Assembly: GCA_020851015.1 (NCBI GenBank)
Contig: JADZDN010000171.1
Coordinates: 1-64,000 of the forward strand
Source: Alphaproteobacteria bacterium
GTDB lineage: Bacteria > Pseudomonadota > Alphaproteobacteria > JAEULC01
Direction of reading: 5' to 3'
Length of the DNA: 64,000 nucleotides
This document shows, in pieces, positions 51,263 to 59,417 of this stretch; position 1 is the stretch's first letter; each line of letters opens with the position of its first letter. The notes beneath the pieces were generated by a model. It was not told the DNA's origin. It ran no database searches and worked only from the letters and a program-made list of their open reading frames with translations. The position numbers and the translations under genes are program-made.

Positions 51263-52891
51263 TCACCGCCAGATTCCGTCGACGGCATCGAAACTGCCGA
51301 GGCGCAGGTCGGCCCCGGCAGGACGCAAGGCTTGTTTGGCGATCTTGCCAGACGGGGTCTTGGGCATTTCATGCAGATAGGCGATGTAGCGCGGCAGCTT
51401 GAAACGCGCGAGACGTTCGCTGCAAAACGCGATCACGCGCTCCGGCGGCAGATCCTCGGCCGTCAGGCCGGAACGGAGCGTGAGGCATACCTTCACTTCC
51501 TCTCCGCGCAATTCGTCGGCCACCGGAATCGCGGCGGCCTCGACGACGTCCGGCATCGCGCACAGGACGCCTTCGAGTTCGCTCGCGGACACGTTCTCGC
51601 CGCTCCGGCGAATGACGTCCTTGATGCGGCCGTGGATCGTCAGAAAGCCGTCGTTGTCGCGCCGGAACAGGTCGCCGCTGCGGAACCATCCCTGCCGGAA
51701 GGAATCCGCATTGGCATCCGGTCGCTTGTAGTAGCCGGCCATCATTCCGGAACCGGAAATCCACAATTCGCCGGATTCGCCGGTGCGGACGTCCCGCCCC
51801 GCGTCGTCGACGATCCGCAGCGAACGGAACGGCGCGGCAAGCCCGCAACTGCCGCTGCCCGTCATCCAGTCGACCTCGTGCGGCATTGCGACGGCTGCGC
51901 CTGTTTCGGTCAAGCCGTACATCTCGCGCACCGGAGCGCCGTTCAGTCGCTGCTCGAGCGCGGCATGCAGGTCGCGCGGCAGCGCCATGGTGCCCGCCCA
52001 GGCGAGACGCAAGCCCGCCCGCCGCGGATCCGGCGACTGCTTGGCCAGCGCCGGCGTGACCGAGCAGAACTGAATGCCATGGGCCAGCAGGCGGTCAATC
52101 AGGTGCGCCACGCTGGGCTGCGCGGCGACGAACGCCGTCGCGCCCAGGCAGAGCGCCATCAGGAAGCGCCACTGCCCGCCCATGTAGTGGAAGGGCATGT
52201 CGATCAGCATACGCCCGACCGCCGGTCCCTGATGCGCGCGCACATGGCTGATCGTGAGCCAGTAGCGATGCGGCAGCATGCATCCCTTGGGCGCCCCGGT
52301 GGAGCCCGAGGTGAATTGCAGGGTCATCAGCCGGTCGGTTTCGGGCGACGGCAGCGACGGGGGCGTCCCGGCCGCGGCAAGCAGCGCCTGCCACTCTCCG
52401 GCATAGCCCGGCGCGGCCGCGCCGTGCAGCAGGACCCGGCTGCGTGGCAGCGGCAGCGTGTCGGACGAACGTTCGATCAAGGCCCGGTGCGCCTGGTCCA
52501 GCACGAGCAGTTCGGCGTCGCCGTTGCGCAGCAGGTCGTCGAGCTCACGCGCGGTGTAGCGCGTATTGACCGGCAGCATGACGGCGCCAAGCTTCGCCAA
52601 CGCCATCCAGGTGATCGCCAATGCCGGCGAGGCGGGCATCATCAAGGCAACATGGGTGCCCGGTCCGACGCCGAGACCCAGGAGGGCAGCAACGCACCGT
52701 TCGACCGCGCCGCCGAATTCGCGGTAGGTAAGCGACAGCCCGCCATCGACGGAGACCCAAAGCATACGCTCGGGGTACCGGGCGACGGCAGCATCGAATA
52801 GTGCGCCGATGTTTGCCGGCAGAGGCGCGCGCTCGATCGCTGCGCGCTTTTCCGCCAGGGAGTCGAGGACTTCGGCCGGCCCCGCGCTCAT
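51263..52891 (-). CDS. AMP-forming acyl-CoA synthetase/ligase (ANL superfamily)
   Basis: The enzyme of 542 residues activates a carboxylic acid with ATP and couples it to CoA. Motifs seen are the P-loop-like LQFTSGSTGAPKGCMLP, MYGLTETGAA, GWFRSGDLFRRDNDGFLTI with the hinge IHGRIKDVIRR, and the catalytic Lys in PKTPSGKIAKQAL. Start ATG 52891 lies 14 bp after the DUF35 gene stop. With the thiolase-like and DUF35 pair it forms an acyl-CoA module: this enzyme would make the CoA ester on which they act. The acid is unknown. Confidence 0.92.
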   Translation of the reverse strand: MSAGPAEVLDSLAEKRAAIERAPLPANIGALFDAAVARYPERMLWVSVDGGLSLTYREFGGAVERCVAALLGLGVGPGTHVALMMPASPALAITWMALAKLGAVMLPVNTRYTARELDDLLRNGDAELLVLDQAHRALIERSSDTLPLPRSRVLLHGAAAPGYAGEWQALLAAAGTPPSLPSPETDRLMTLQFTSGSTGAPKGCMLPHRYWLTISHVRAHQGPAVGRMLIDMPFHYMGGQWRFLMALCLGATAFVAAQPSVAHLIDRLLAHGIQFCSVTPALAKQSPDPRRAGLRLAWAGTMALPRDLHAALEQRLNGAPVREMYGLTETGAAVAMPHEVDWMTGSGSCGLAAPFRSLRIVDDAGRDVRTGESGELWISGSGMMAGYYKRPDANADSFRQGWFRSGDLFRRDNDGFLTIHGRIKDVIRRSGENVSASELEGVLCAMPDVVEAAAIPVADELRGEEVKVCLTLRSGLTAEDLPPERVIAFCSERLARFKLPRYIAYLHEMPKTPSGKIAKQALRPAGADLRLGSFDAVDGIWR

Positions 52892-52905
52892 CTGCCGCAG
52901 GGGGC

Positions 52906-53325
52906 CTAGGCCGGCATGAAGGTGGGCAGCGGAAACCGCACCGCCTCGGCCGGCGGCACCAGTCGCACCGCCATACCGCTGCGGACCGCCGCCGGATCCG
53001 GTGCGACAATCCGGGCGATCATTGCCGCGCCTTCGGCCAGGGCAATCTCCGCCACGATCACCGGCGCATCCGCCTGGAACGCCGCGGGAAGGCCGCGATG
53101 CACCTGCGTGAAGGAAAGCACGGTTCCCGTGCCCGCCGCGCGGAACCACACCAACCGATCGTCCCAGCAATGCGGGCAAACCGGACGCGGATAGAAAATC
53201 ACCTTGGCGCACGCCGCGCAGCGCTGCAACGCCAACCCGCCGTCGGTACGCCAAGCGTGCAGCATCGGCGCATTGGTGGGCGTCTCGCGCGGTTGCGGCA
53301 GGCCAGGCGGCAGGTGTCCGTTCAT
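52906..53325 (-). CDS. DUF35 (zinc-ribbon/OB-fold) acyl-CoA-binding protein
   Basis: This small protein of 139 residues has an N-terminal helix, a zinc ribbon (CAACAKVIFYPRPVCPHC, two CxxC pairs) and a C-terminal OB fold beginning near GTGTVLSFTQVHRG. DUF35 proteins pair with thiolase-like proteins, for instance in steroid side-chain retro-aldolases (Ltp2 type), where they form the acyl-CoA channel. It overlaps the thiolase-like gene by 4 bp, as expected for such a pair. Confidence 0.92.
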   Translation of the reverse strand: MNGHLPPGLPQPRETPTNAPMLHAWRTDGGLALQRCAACAKVIFYPRPVCPHCWDDRLVWFRAAGTGTVLSFTQVHRGLPAAFQADAPVIVAEIALAEGAAMIARIVAPDPAAVRSGMAVRLVPPAEAVRFPLPTFMPA

Positions 53326-54473
53326 CGGACGGCCTCGAGCATCAGGGCGCTCGCCGACAGCCCATGACCATAGGCGACCATGCCATAGCCGGAAACCAGG
53401 CCTCGGCGCGCACCCGGCACCTGCCGGGCGCCGCCTTCGCCGCGCAGCTGTCGCACCGCCTCGGTCAGGCCGATCATGCCGCCCCCGCCGCCCGTCTGAC
53501 CGCAGGAAAGCTGTCCGCCGCCGGTATTGATGGGAAAATCGCCATCGAACGTCATGTGCCGCCGTGCCAGGAACGGCCCAACCTCTCCCTTGCGGCAGAA
53601 GCCGAGATCCTCGAGCTGGATCGCAACCATGATCGGATAGTCGTCATAGGCTTGCACGAATTGCACGTCGGACGGACCAAACCCCGCTTCGTCATAGAGC
53701 GCGTCGCGGAAGAGTTCCCATCCGCCGCGGATCGGGCTGACTTCGCCCACCGGGTGGTTGTGCTGCTCGCGGCCGGCCAAGACGCGGACGCCCTTGCCCT
53801 TGGGTGCGCGATCGAGTGGCCCGACCAGGATCGCTTCTGCGCCCGAGCACGGCATGACGCAATCGAACAGGCCCAGCGGGTCGGCGACGATCGGCGCATC
53901 CAAATAGTCGTCGATCGTCATGGGTCCGCGCAGGAGCGCAAATTCATTGGCCCGCGCATTGGCGCGCTGGTCGACGGCGATCCGCCCGAGTTGCGTCCGA
54001 TCCGTACCGAAGGTCTCGGCGTGCTTGCGCTGGATGATCGCAAACAGCCCGTTCATGCCGCCGCATCCGTGTGGCGCCACGTAGTCGCCGAAGGAGCCGG
54101 TGAACCGGCCGATTCGTTCGCGGAAGAATGCGCCGTCCTGTGCCGCACCCGCCAGGCACAGTACGCAGGAAGCGCGCCCCGTCTGGACGGCGCGTACGGC
54201 GTCCAGAACGTTGATCGCCGCGCCCGCGCCGCCGGCGTTCGAGACGCTGGCCCAGCGCGGCGACAGCCCGAGATGCTCGGCGGTCGTAACGGCGTTGTCG
54301 GGATGCAAGGTCGTCGAGCTGATCGAAATGCCGTTCACCGCGTCCTTGCCGAGCCCCGCGCTCGCCAGCGCTGCGCGCGCCGCCTCGGCGAAATACGAAA
54401 CTTCCGTCCGCGTCGCGCGCTTTTCGTAGACCGAACTACCGTAGCCGACGATGCCGGCACCGTCTGCGGACAT
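53322..54473 (-). CDS. Thiolase-like protein lacking the nucleophilic Cys (SCP2-thiolase/Ltp2 type)
   Basis: This thiolase-fold protein has 383 residues. Where true thiolases have the acyl-accepting Cys, this reads VSNAGGAGAAINVLDAV, with no Cys. The second-domain motifs are GGGQLSCGQTGGGGGMIGLT and the C-terminal GYGMVAYGHGLSASALMLE. Cys-less thiolase-like proteins paired with DUF35 include retro-aldolases that split a 3-hydroxyacyl-CoA. An acyl-CoA aldolase is therefore more likely than a thiolase. It overlaps both neighbours (TGATG with the binding-protein stop). Confidence 0.9.
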   Translation of the reverse strand: MSADGAGIVGYGSSVYEKRATRTEVSYFAEAARAALASAGLGKDAVNGISISSTTLHPDNAVTTAEHLGLSPRWASVSNAGGAGAAINVLDAVRAVQTGRASCVLCLAGAAQDGAFFRERIGRFTGSFGDYVAPHGCGGMNGLFAIIQRKHAETFGTDRTQLGRIAVDQRANARANEFALLRGPMTIDDYLDAPIVADPLGLFDCVMPCSGAEAILVGPLDRAPKGKGVRVLAGREQHNHPVGEVSPIRGGWELFRDALYDEAGFGPSDVQFVQAYDDYPIMVAIQLEDLGFCRKGEVGPFLARRHMTFDGDFPINTGGGQLSCGQTGGGGGMIGLTEAVRQLRGEGGARQVPGARRGLVSGYGMVAYGHGLSASALMLEAVR

Positions 54474-55333
54474 CAGAAATCCATGTCGGGCGGCAGGTCG
54501 GCGGGCGAAATGTCCATGTCGCCCAGCGACGCCAGGATCCATTCGCGGACCTGGCCGCTGCCTCGGTTGAAGTCGATCCAGGCGGAAAGGAACCGGCCAA
54601 AGCGGTTATCGCGGTCGTACTGGATCGCGGCCGTCGTGACCGTCTTCACCTGCGGGCTTGGCATGATGAAGTCGCCGAGGTTGGTGTTCTGCTTGCGTGC
54701 GGCCAGGCCCAGGAATACGGAGCAGGCGAACGCATCGGCCCGGCCCGATGCCACGGCCAGCACACATTCGGGCGAAGTCTTGTAGGCGATATGCTGCGCC
54801 TTCGGCGCGTAGCGCTTGACGATCGTCTCGCGCGACGTGCCCAGGTCGAAGGCGATCCTGACCTCGGGCTTGTTCAGGTCGTTCCAGGTGCTGGCCGTGA
54901 AGCCCTTGCGTCCGACGAGCGACGAAACGTTGTAGAACATGGCCGGCGGAAAATCGACCACCAGCGCGCGCTTGGGGGTCGGATTCAGGCCGAAGGCCAT
55001 GTCGATCTTGTTCGCCTGCAGATCGAGCACCGAATTGCCCCAGGTGCTCTCCAGCGTCTCCAGCTCCACGCCCATCTCGCTGGCGATGTCGCGCGCCATG
55101 GCCAGGCAGAAGCCAGTCCATTTTCCCGTGGCGAGATCCTTCTTGAAATAGGGCTCCTGGTTGGCGATCACGGCGATCCGAAGCTTCTTCGTCGAGATGA
55201 TCCGTTCCATGGTGCTGCCGGCGGCAGTGGGCATCACCTGGCTTGTCTGCGCCGCGGCGGCCGTTGCCTGCAGCACACCGGCTGCGCCCAGGGATGCGCC
55301 AAGCGCCCCCAGGGTTTGTCGACGATTGATCAT
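54473..55333 (-). CDS. Family 3 amino-acid-type ABC substrate-binding protein
   Basis: This 286-residue periplasmic binding protein has a signal sequence (NRRQTLGALGASLGAAGVLQ; twin-arginine-like NRRQ start) with probable cleavage near AAAQT. The mature part shows KLRIAVIANQEPYFKKD, WTGFCLAMARDIASEMG and IDMAFGLNPTPKRA, as in glutamine/lysine-type proteins. The strong ribosome site GGGAGGAAGG precedes ATG 55333. It lies in the thiolase-like/PrpD operon, so its ligand may be an acidic compound degraded there. Confidence 0.9.
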   Translation of the reverse strand: MINRRQTLGALGASLGAAGVLQATAAAAQTSQVMPTAAGSTMERIISTKKLRIAVIANQEPYFKKDLATGKWTGFCLAMARDIASEMGVELETLESTWGNSVLDLQANKIDMAFGLNPTPKRALVVDFPPAMFYNVSSLVGRKGFTASTWNDLNKPEVRIAFDLGTSRETIVKRYAPKAQHIAYKTSPECVLAVASGRADAFACSVFLGLAARKQNTNLGDFIMPSPQVKTVTTAAIQYDRDNRFGRFLSAWIDFNRGSGQVREWILASLGDMDISPADLPPDMDF

Positions 55334-55383
55334 GATCCTTCCTCCCATGTATCGACCGTGGCTCCGACGAGGGAGCGTTCGCG

Positions 55384-56796
55384 TCACTTGCGTGACGCAG
55401 CAGCAATGGGGCCGAGCAGCCCGGCCAGGCTTTCCTGTCCTTCCAGCGTCCATATTGCAGACACGGCCCGATCCGCTGCCGCGCCGTCGATCGCCGCGCC
55501 TGCCAGATCGCGGAACTTGGCCTCGACCTCGGCGCGCGACATCGGCACTTCGGGTTCGCCCTTCGGATAGGGAATGTACCGCTTGAAGCTCCGGCCATCG
55601 CGCGCCGTCACGTGCACTTCGGCTGGCCATTCGCGGGGAAACGCCGCCGACATCGCCTCGTCCGCCTCCACGCGAACGCGCCCGGCGAAGTCCTGCAGGG
55701 CCGGGTCGGCGATCAGATCGGCGGTGAAGTCGTGCTCGCCGGCCGCGCGCTTGTGCGCGACGACGGCAAGGCAGAACGGAATGCTCATTTTCGCATCGAA
55801 CAGCGTGTGCGGCTTGGTGCGATGCGGCCGGTTGGTCACCGCTATGTCATAGGTGCGTACCGTAACCCCGGCGATCTGCGGCGCGTCGAGCGTTTCCGCC
55901 GACATGATGTCGAGGAGCCCGTCGATTGCCGCATGGTTGTAGCGGCAACAGGAATAGGGCTTCAGGCTGGTGCGGGTGATCTCCCAGACGTCGCCAAGCC
56001 CGGCGGTAATCCGCGCGATGTCATACTCGTCGGAGAAAGATTCGCAGAATCCCTTGCGCTGCTCGAAGATGCGGCGGCTACCCGTGAAGCCGCGTTGCGC
56101 GAGCAGGGCGGACGTCACGCCGGTGCCGGCGGCATGGCCCGGGCACAGGCGCTTGCCCATGTCGCCTTCGCCATAGATGCTGCTGTTCAATCCGGCCGCC
56201 TGGATGCCCGACAGGCCAAGCGCGTCGGACAGCGTGTCGGCATCGAACCGCAGCACGTGTCCGCTCGCCGCGGCAGCGCCGAACGTGCCGCAGGTGCCCA
56301 TGCTGAGAAACCCGCGCCGCCAGTGCGAGGGTTGGACCGCGTTCGCGACACGCAGGCAGGCTTCGTAGCCGGCAATGACGGCGGCAAGGAAGGTGGCGCC
56401 GCTGGCGCCTTCGCGTTCGGCCATCGCCAAGGCGGCAGGGATCACCGGCGCGCCAACATGCGTGATCGAATCGCGGTGCGTGTCGTCCAGTTCGATGACG
56501 TGGGCGGAGACGCCATTCAGATAGGCGGCATTGTAGCAGGAAGTGCGGAAGCCAAGCCCGATGGCGGTGCATTCCTCGGTGCCGCCAAGGGTTCTGACCA
56601 CGTCCGCGGCGATGCGCACCTCGTCGGTGCGCATGGCGCCAAGCGCGCAGCCGATCAGATCCAGGACCATCACCTTCGCCGCCTCGATCGCCTGCGGCGG
56701 CATGTCCTCGATGCGCAGCGTGGAGAGAAACGCGGCGAGCTTTCCCGTCGCCCCATCCTCGATCGCCGCGCGCGGCCGAGTCGCCGTCTCCAACAT
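55384..56796 (-). CDS. MmgE/PrpD family protein
   Basis: The protein has 470 residues of the MmgE/PrpD superfamily, which includes 2-methylcitrate dehydratase, cis-aconitate decarboxylase and iminodisuccinate epimerase. Family features are AAYLNGVSAHVIELDDTHRD with HVGAPVIPAALAMAE, GTCGTFGAAAASGHVL, and SLKPYSCCRYNHAAIDGL. ATG 56796 has AGGAG upstream. No prpB or prpC is nearby, so a 2-methylcitrate role is unlikely. A di- or tricarboxylate isomerase or dehydratase feeding the CoA-ligase/aldolase enzymes is plausible. It leads the operon and is divergent from a GntR gene. Confidence 0.91.
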   Translation of the reverse strand: MLETATRPRAAIEDGATGKLAAFLSTLRIEDMPPQAIEAAKVMVLDLIGCALGAMRTDEVRIAADVVRTLGGTEECTAIGLGFRTSCYNAAYLNGVSAHVIELDDTHRDSITHVGAPVIPAALAMAEREGASGATFLAAVIAGYEACLRVANAVQPSHWRRGFLSMGTCGTFGAAAASGHVLRFDADTLSDALGLSGIQAAGLNSSIYGEGDMGKRLCPGHAAGTGVTSALLAQRGFTGSRRIFEQRKGFCESFSDEYDIARITAGLGDVWEITRTSLKPYSCCRYNHAAIDGLLDIMSAETLDAPQIAGVTVRTYDIAVTNRPHRTKPHTLFDAKMSIPFCLAVVAHKRAAGEHDFTADLIADPALQDFAGRVRVEADEAMSAAFPREWPAEVHVTARDGRSFKRYIPYPKGEPEVPMSRAEVEAKFRDLAGAAIDGAAADRAVSAIWTLEGQESLAGLLGPIAAASRK

Positions 56797-56855
56797 TGCC
56801 CAGTTCTCCTGCGGGACCCCAGGCCCCACGTCGGTAGCTTTCCGCTTTGCAAGAG

Positions 56856-56879
56856 ATCCAAACATACGTACATTTGGAT
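56856..56879. promoter_or_regulatory. 24-bp palindromic operator between PrpD-family and GntR genes
   Basis: The half-sites ATCCAAACATACGT and, reversed, ATCCAAATGTACGT differ at two positions, giving a nearly perfect 24-bp palindrome with ACGT at its centre. It overlaps a possible leftward promoter (56861-56890). The divergent GntR regulator at 56948 is the likely binder. Confidence 0.6.
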
Positions 56880-56890
56880 AGCAAGGACAA
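56861..56890 (-). promoter_or_regulatory. Putative promoter of the PrpD-led operon
   Basis: On the minus strand TTGTCC (56890-56885) and TATGTT (56866-56861) are 18 bp apart, each 4 of 6 to consensus. The palindromic operator covers the spacer and the -10 box, as for a repressor-controlled promoter. The ATG follows 65 bp downstream. Confidence 0.4.
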
Positions 56891-56947
56891 TCCGCGGGGT
56901 CCGCGCGGGGCAAGATGGCGGGCGGGGTGGGGCATGGAGGCGGCGCT

Positions 56948-57748
56948 ATGGCGATGACCGTGGACGACCGGTTGGGACTTCCGGCGCGCGATCCAACCCC
57001 GGCCTACTACCGCATCTACCAGTCGCTGCGGGCGCGGATCAGCGCCGGCACCTATTCCGTGGACGCGCAGATTCCTACGGAAGACCAGTTGATGGACGAG
57101 TTCGGCGTCAGCCGCCATACGATCCGCGCCGCGGTGCAGAACCTGGTGGCGCAGGGGTTGGTGCGCCGCCAGCCCGGGCGGGGGACGTTCGTTCAAATGC
57201 AAGAGCCGGGCGCAGCACCCTGGGCGGCGCGTTCCTTGGAGGACATGCTGGACCGGAACTTCGGCGACCGGCTCGAGTCGCACGGCAAGCAGCTCCTGCG
57301 CGCCGGAAGCGGCGAGGAGCACGCCGCGCGCCAGCGTCTCGGCACGAACGAGCAGGTCGTCCGGTTCTTTTGGGTACGCAGCGGCGCAGACGGCCCCAAT
57401 GCGGCCTGCGACGTCTATTTGACCAGGAGTCGCGCCGACCGCCTGCCGGCCGACTGGGCCGAGCGGCTGTCGAGCAAGCGGCTGCTTCACCTTGTCGAGG
57501 CGTATTGCAGCGTCAAGGCGACGCGGGTGCGGCAGGTCTCATCGGCAACCGCCGCAAGGCCGGACGTCGCCGCGCGGCTGGGTGTCGCGCCGCACGCGCC
57601 GCTGCTCAGCCTCGAGCGCACCTATTTCGATAGCGACGGCGGTGTCATCGAACACTCGCGGATCCTCGGGCACGCGGACCGCTGCCAGCAGGTCGTCGAA
57701 CTGTTCCGCACGGGACCACGCCAGCGCACCCGGCACAAATCAATGTGA
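56948..57748 (+). CDS. GntR-family (HutC/UTRA type) transcriptional regulator
   Basis: This 266-residue regulator has an N-terminal winged helix (IPTEDQLMDEFGVSRHTIRA, about residues 41-60) with QPGRGTFVQ at the wing, and a C-terminal UTRA effector domain ending near YFDSDGGVIEHSRIL. GGAGG precedes ATG 56948. It is divergent from the PrpD-led operon with a palindromic operator in between and also converges on the decarboxylase-like gene. It most likely represses the PrpD operon until an acidic effector is present. Confidence 0.93.
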   Translation: MAMTVDDRLGLPARDPTPAYYRIYQSLRARISAGTYSVDAQIPTEDQLMDEFGVSRHTIRAAVQNLVAQGLVRRQPGRGTFVQMQEPGAAPWAARSLEDMLDRNFGDRLESHGKQLLRAGSGEEHAARQRLGTNEQVVRFFWVRSGADGPNAACDVYLTRSRADRLPADWAERLSSKRLLHLVEAYCSVKATRVRQVSSATAARPDVAARLGVAPHAPLLSLERTYFDSDGGVIEHSRILGHADRCQQVVELFRTGPRQRTRHKSM

Positions 57749-57777
57749 AAACATGATCCTGAGGCCGGCGGGCTGTC

Positions 57778-59085
57778 CTAGCCCTTTGCCTTGTGCAGCG
57801 CCGCCTCCAGGATTTCGGTCGCCTGATCCAGTTGCGCGTTGGTGGTGGTGAAGGGCGGAACGAAGCGGAGTACATTCTTGAACTTGCCGCGCACCGAGAA
57901 CATCAGCCCGTGCGAAAGGCTGTAGCGGTACACGTCGGCGGCGATCTCGGTCGCCGGTTCCTTGGTGAAGCGGTCCTTGACCAGCTCGATGCCCTGCAGC
58001 AGCCCGCGTCCGCGGATATCGCCGATCAGTTCGTAGCGCTGGGCCAGCGCGCGCATGTTCGACTGCCAGTGCTCGCCGATCGCGATCGCCCGCTTCGGCA
58101 GATCCTTCTCGACGATCTCGTCGATGCTGGCGACGCCCGCGGCGCAGGCCAGCGGGTCCGAGCTGTGCGAATGGCCGGTCGAAAAACCGTGCTTGGCGGC
58201 GCGCTCGGCCACGTCGTCGGTGGTTATCGCGGCGCTGACCGCGAGCCCGCCACCCAGGTGCTTGGAGACCGTCAGCACGTCCGGCCGGACGCCGTAGACC
58301 TGGTAGGCGAACATCTTGCCCAGCTTGCCCATGCCGGTCTGCGCCTCGTCGTAGATCAGCAGCGCGCCGCGCTTGTCCAACTCCTTGCGCAGGCCTTGAA
58401 GGTATTCGACGGGCAGCTCGATCACGCCGCCGGCGCTGACGATCGGCTCGACGATGACGGCGGCCGGGGCTCCAGCGGATTGCCGGTCCAGCGTCTCCAT
58501 GCCGAAATGAAGCGGCGCCATGCAGCAGCCCTTGCCGTCCGACTTGTACGGACAGCGATAGCAATAGGGCGTCGGCAGGGCGAACACCTCGGGCATGGCC
58601 GGGCCGTAGCCGGGCGTCGCAGCCGAGTAGCTGATCGCGCGCGTCGAATCGCTTAGCCCGTGGAAGCCCTGGGTGAGGGCGCCGACGGCCAGCCGCCCGG
58701 TTGCCCGGCGCGCCAGCAATACGGCGACCTCGTTGGAGTCCGAGCCTGACTCGCCGAACACGGACTTGCGCAGCGGCGGGTCGTTGATCGAGGCCAGCCG
58801 CGCGGCAAGCTCGACCTGCGGAACGTTGTAGTAGACGGTGCTGGCGTGGGTCAGCACCTTGCTCTGCTGCTCGATCACTTTCTGGATGCGCGGATTGTTG
58901 TGTCCCAGGGTCGAGCACATCTGGCCCGAGTTGAAATCGAGATAGGGATTGCCCTCGGTGTCGTAGCTGAGGCTGCCCTCGGCATGGTCGATCACCGGGC
59001 CTTCCTCGGCCGGCACGATGTCCGAGAGCAGGGTCGTCCGGACCATGAATTGCTTGGCTTTCGCTACAACCTCGTCGCGCTTCAT
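57778..59085 (-). CDS. Class III aminotransferase-fold enzyme resembling 2,2-dialkylglycine decarboxylase
   Basis: This PLP enzyme of 435 residues matches 2,2-dialkylglycine decarboxylase (DGD) more closely than ordinary omega-transaminases. It shows SGQMCSTLGHNNPRI, VEPIVSAGGVIELP, DEAQTGMGKLGKMFA and GIELVKDRFTKEPA. Residues equivalent to DGD Q52, K272 and R406 are Q55, K275 and R407. The Trp of the DGD stretch SWHGM is Phe here (GFHGL). DGD decarboxylates amino acids such as 2-aminoisobutyrate to ketones and then transaminates pyruvate. It follows DUF4387 by 20 bp in one operon. Plain transaminase activity cannot be excluded. Confidence 0.85.
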   Translation of the reverse strand: MKRDEVVAKAKQFMVRTTLLSDIVPAEEGPVIDHAEGSLSYDTEGNPYLDFNSGQMCSTLGHNNPRIQKVIEQQSKVLTHASTVYYNVPQVELAARLASINDPPLRKSVFGESGSDSNEVAVLLARRATGRLAVGALTQGFHGLSDSTRAISYSAATPGYGPAMPEVFALPTPYCYRCPYKSDGKGCCMAPLHFGMETLDRQSAGAPAAVIVEPIVSAGGVIELPVEYLQGLRKELDKRGALLIYDEAQTGMGKLGKMFAYQVYGVRPDVLTVSKHLGGGLAVSAAITTDDVAERAAKHGFSTGHSHSSDPLACAAGVASIDEIVEKDLPKRAIAIGEHWQSNMRALAQRYELIGDIRGRGLLQGIELVKDRFTKEPATEIAADVYRYSLSHGLMFSVRGKFKNVLRFVPPFTTTNAQLDQATEILEAALHKAKG

Positions 59086-59105
59086 GTTCGATTCTCCCTC
59101 TCGGC

Positions 59106-59417
59106 TCAGGCCACTTCGATGTCGAGCAGCGGCGCGTGCTGGCCGCAGCCGTAGATGTCGGCGTCGCCGATCGATCCCTGCTTGATCAGGCGCCGGAACG
59201 TGAACTTGATCGCCAGGCCGGCCGGAAACTCGAAGAACGAGGTGATCCGGTCGCGGTCGACGTTGTACAGCTTGGCGATCGACTCCGGCGTCACTACCTT
59301 CTGGTCGACGACGCGATTGTAGGTGGCCGAGTCGCTGAAGATGATGTCGAAGGTGGTGCGGAACGGCTTTGCGTTCTTGCTGCGCACGATCTTGGCAAGT
59401 TCCCCGAGCTTGGGCAT
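59106..59417 (-). CDS. DUF4387 family protein
   Basis: This small protein of 103 residues has the DUF4387 pattern: KLGELAKIVRSKNAKPF at the N-terminus, FDIIFSDSATYNRV, and GCGQHAPLLDIEV at the C-terminus. The function is unknown to me. The family is regularly found next to DUF1446 (AtuA-like) genes, as here: its ATG overlaps the DUF1446 stop (TGATG). The two are probably subunits of one enzyme or a complex. Confidence 0.88.
   Translation of the reverse strand: MPKLGELAKIVRSKNAKPFRTTFDIIFSDSATYNRVVDQKVVTPESIAKLYNVDRDRITSFFEFPAGLAIKFTFRRLIKQGSIGDADIYGCGQHAPLLDIEVA

Noticed and set aside
53322..54473. True acetyl-CoA acetyltransferase (thiolase).
   Set aside because: The nucleophilic Cys is replaced in a Gly/Ala-rich loop and the gene is paired with DUF35.
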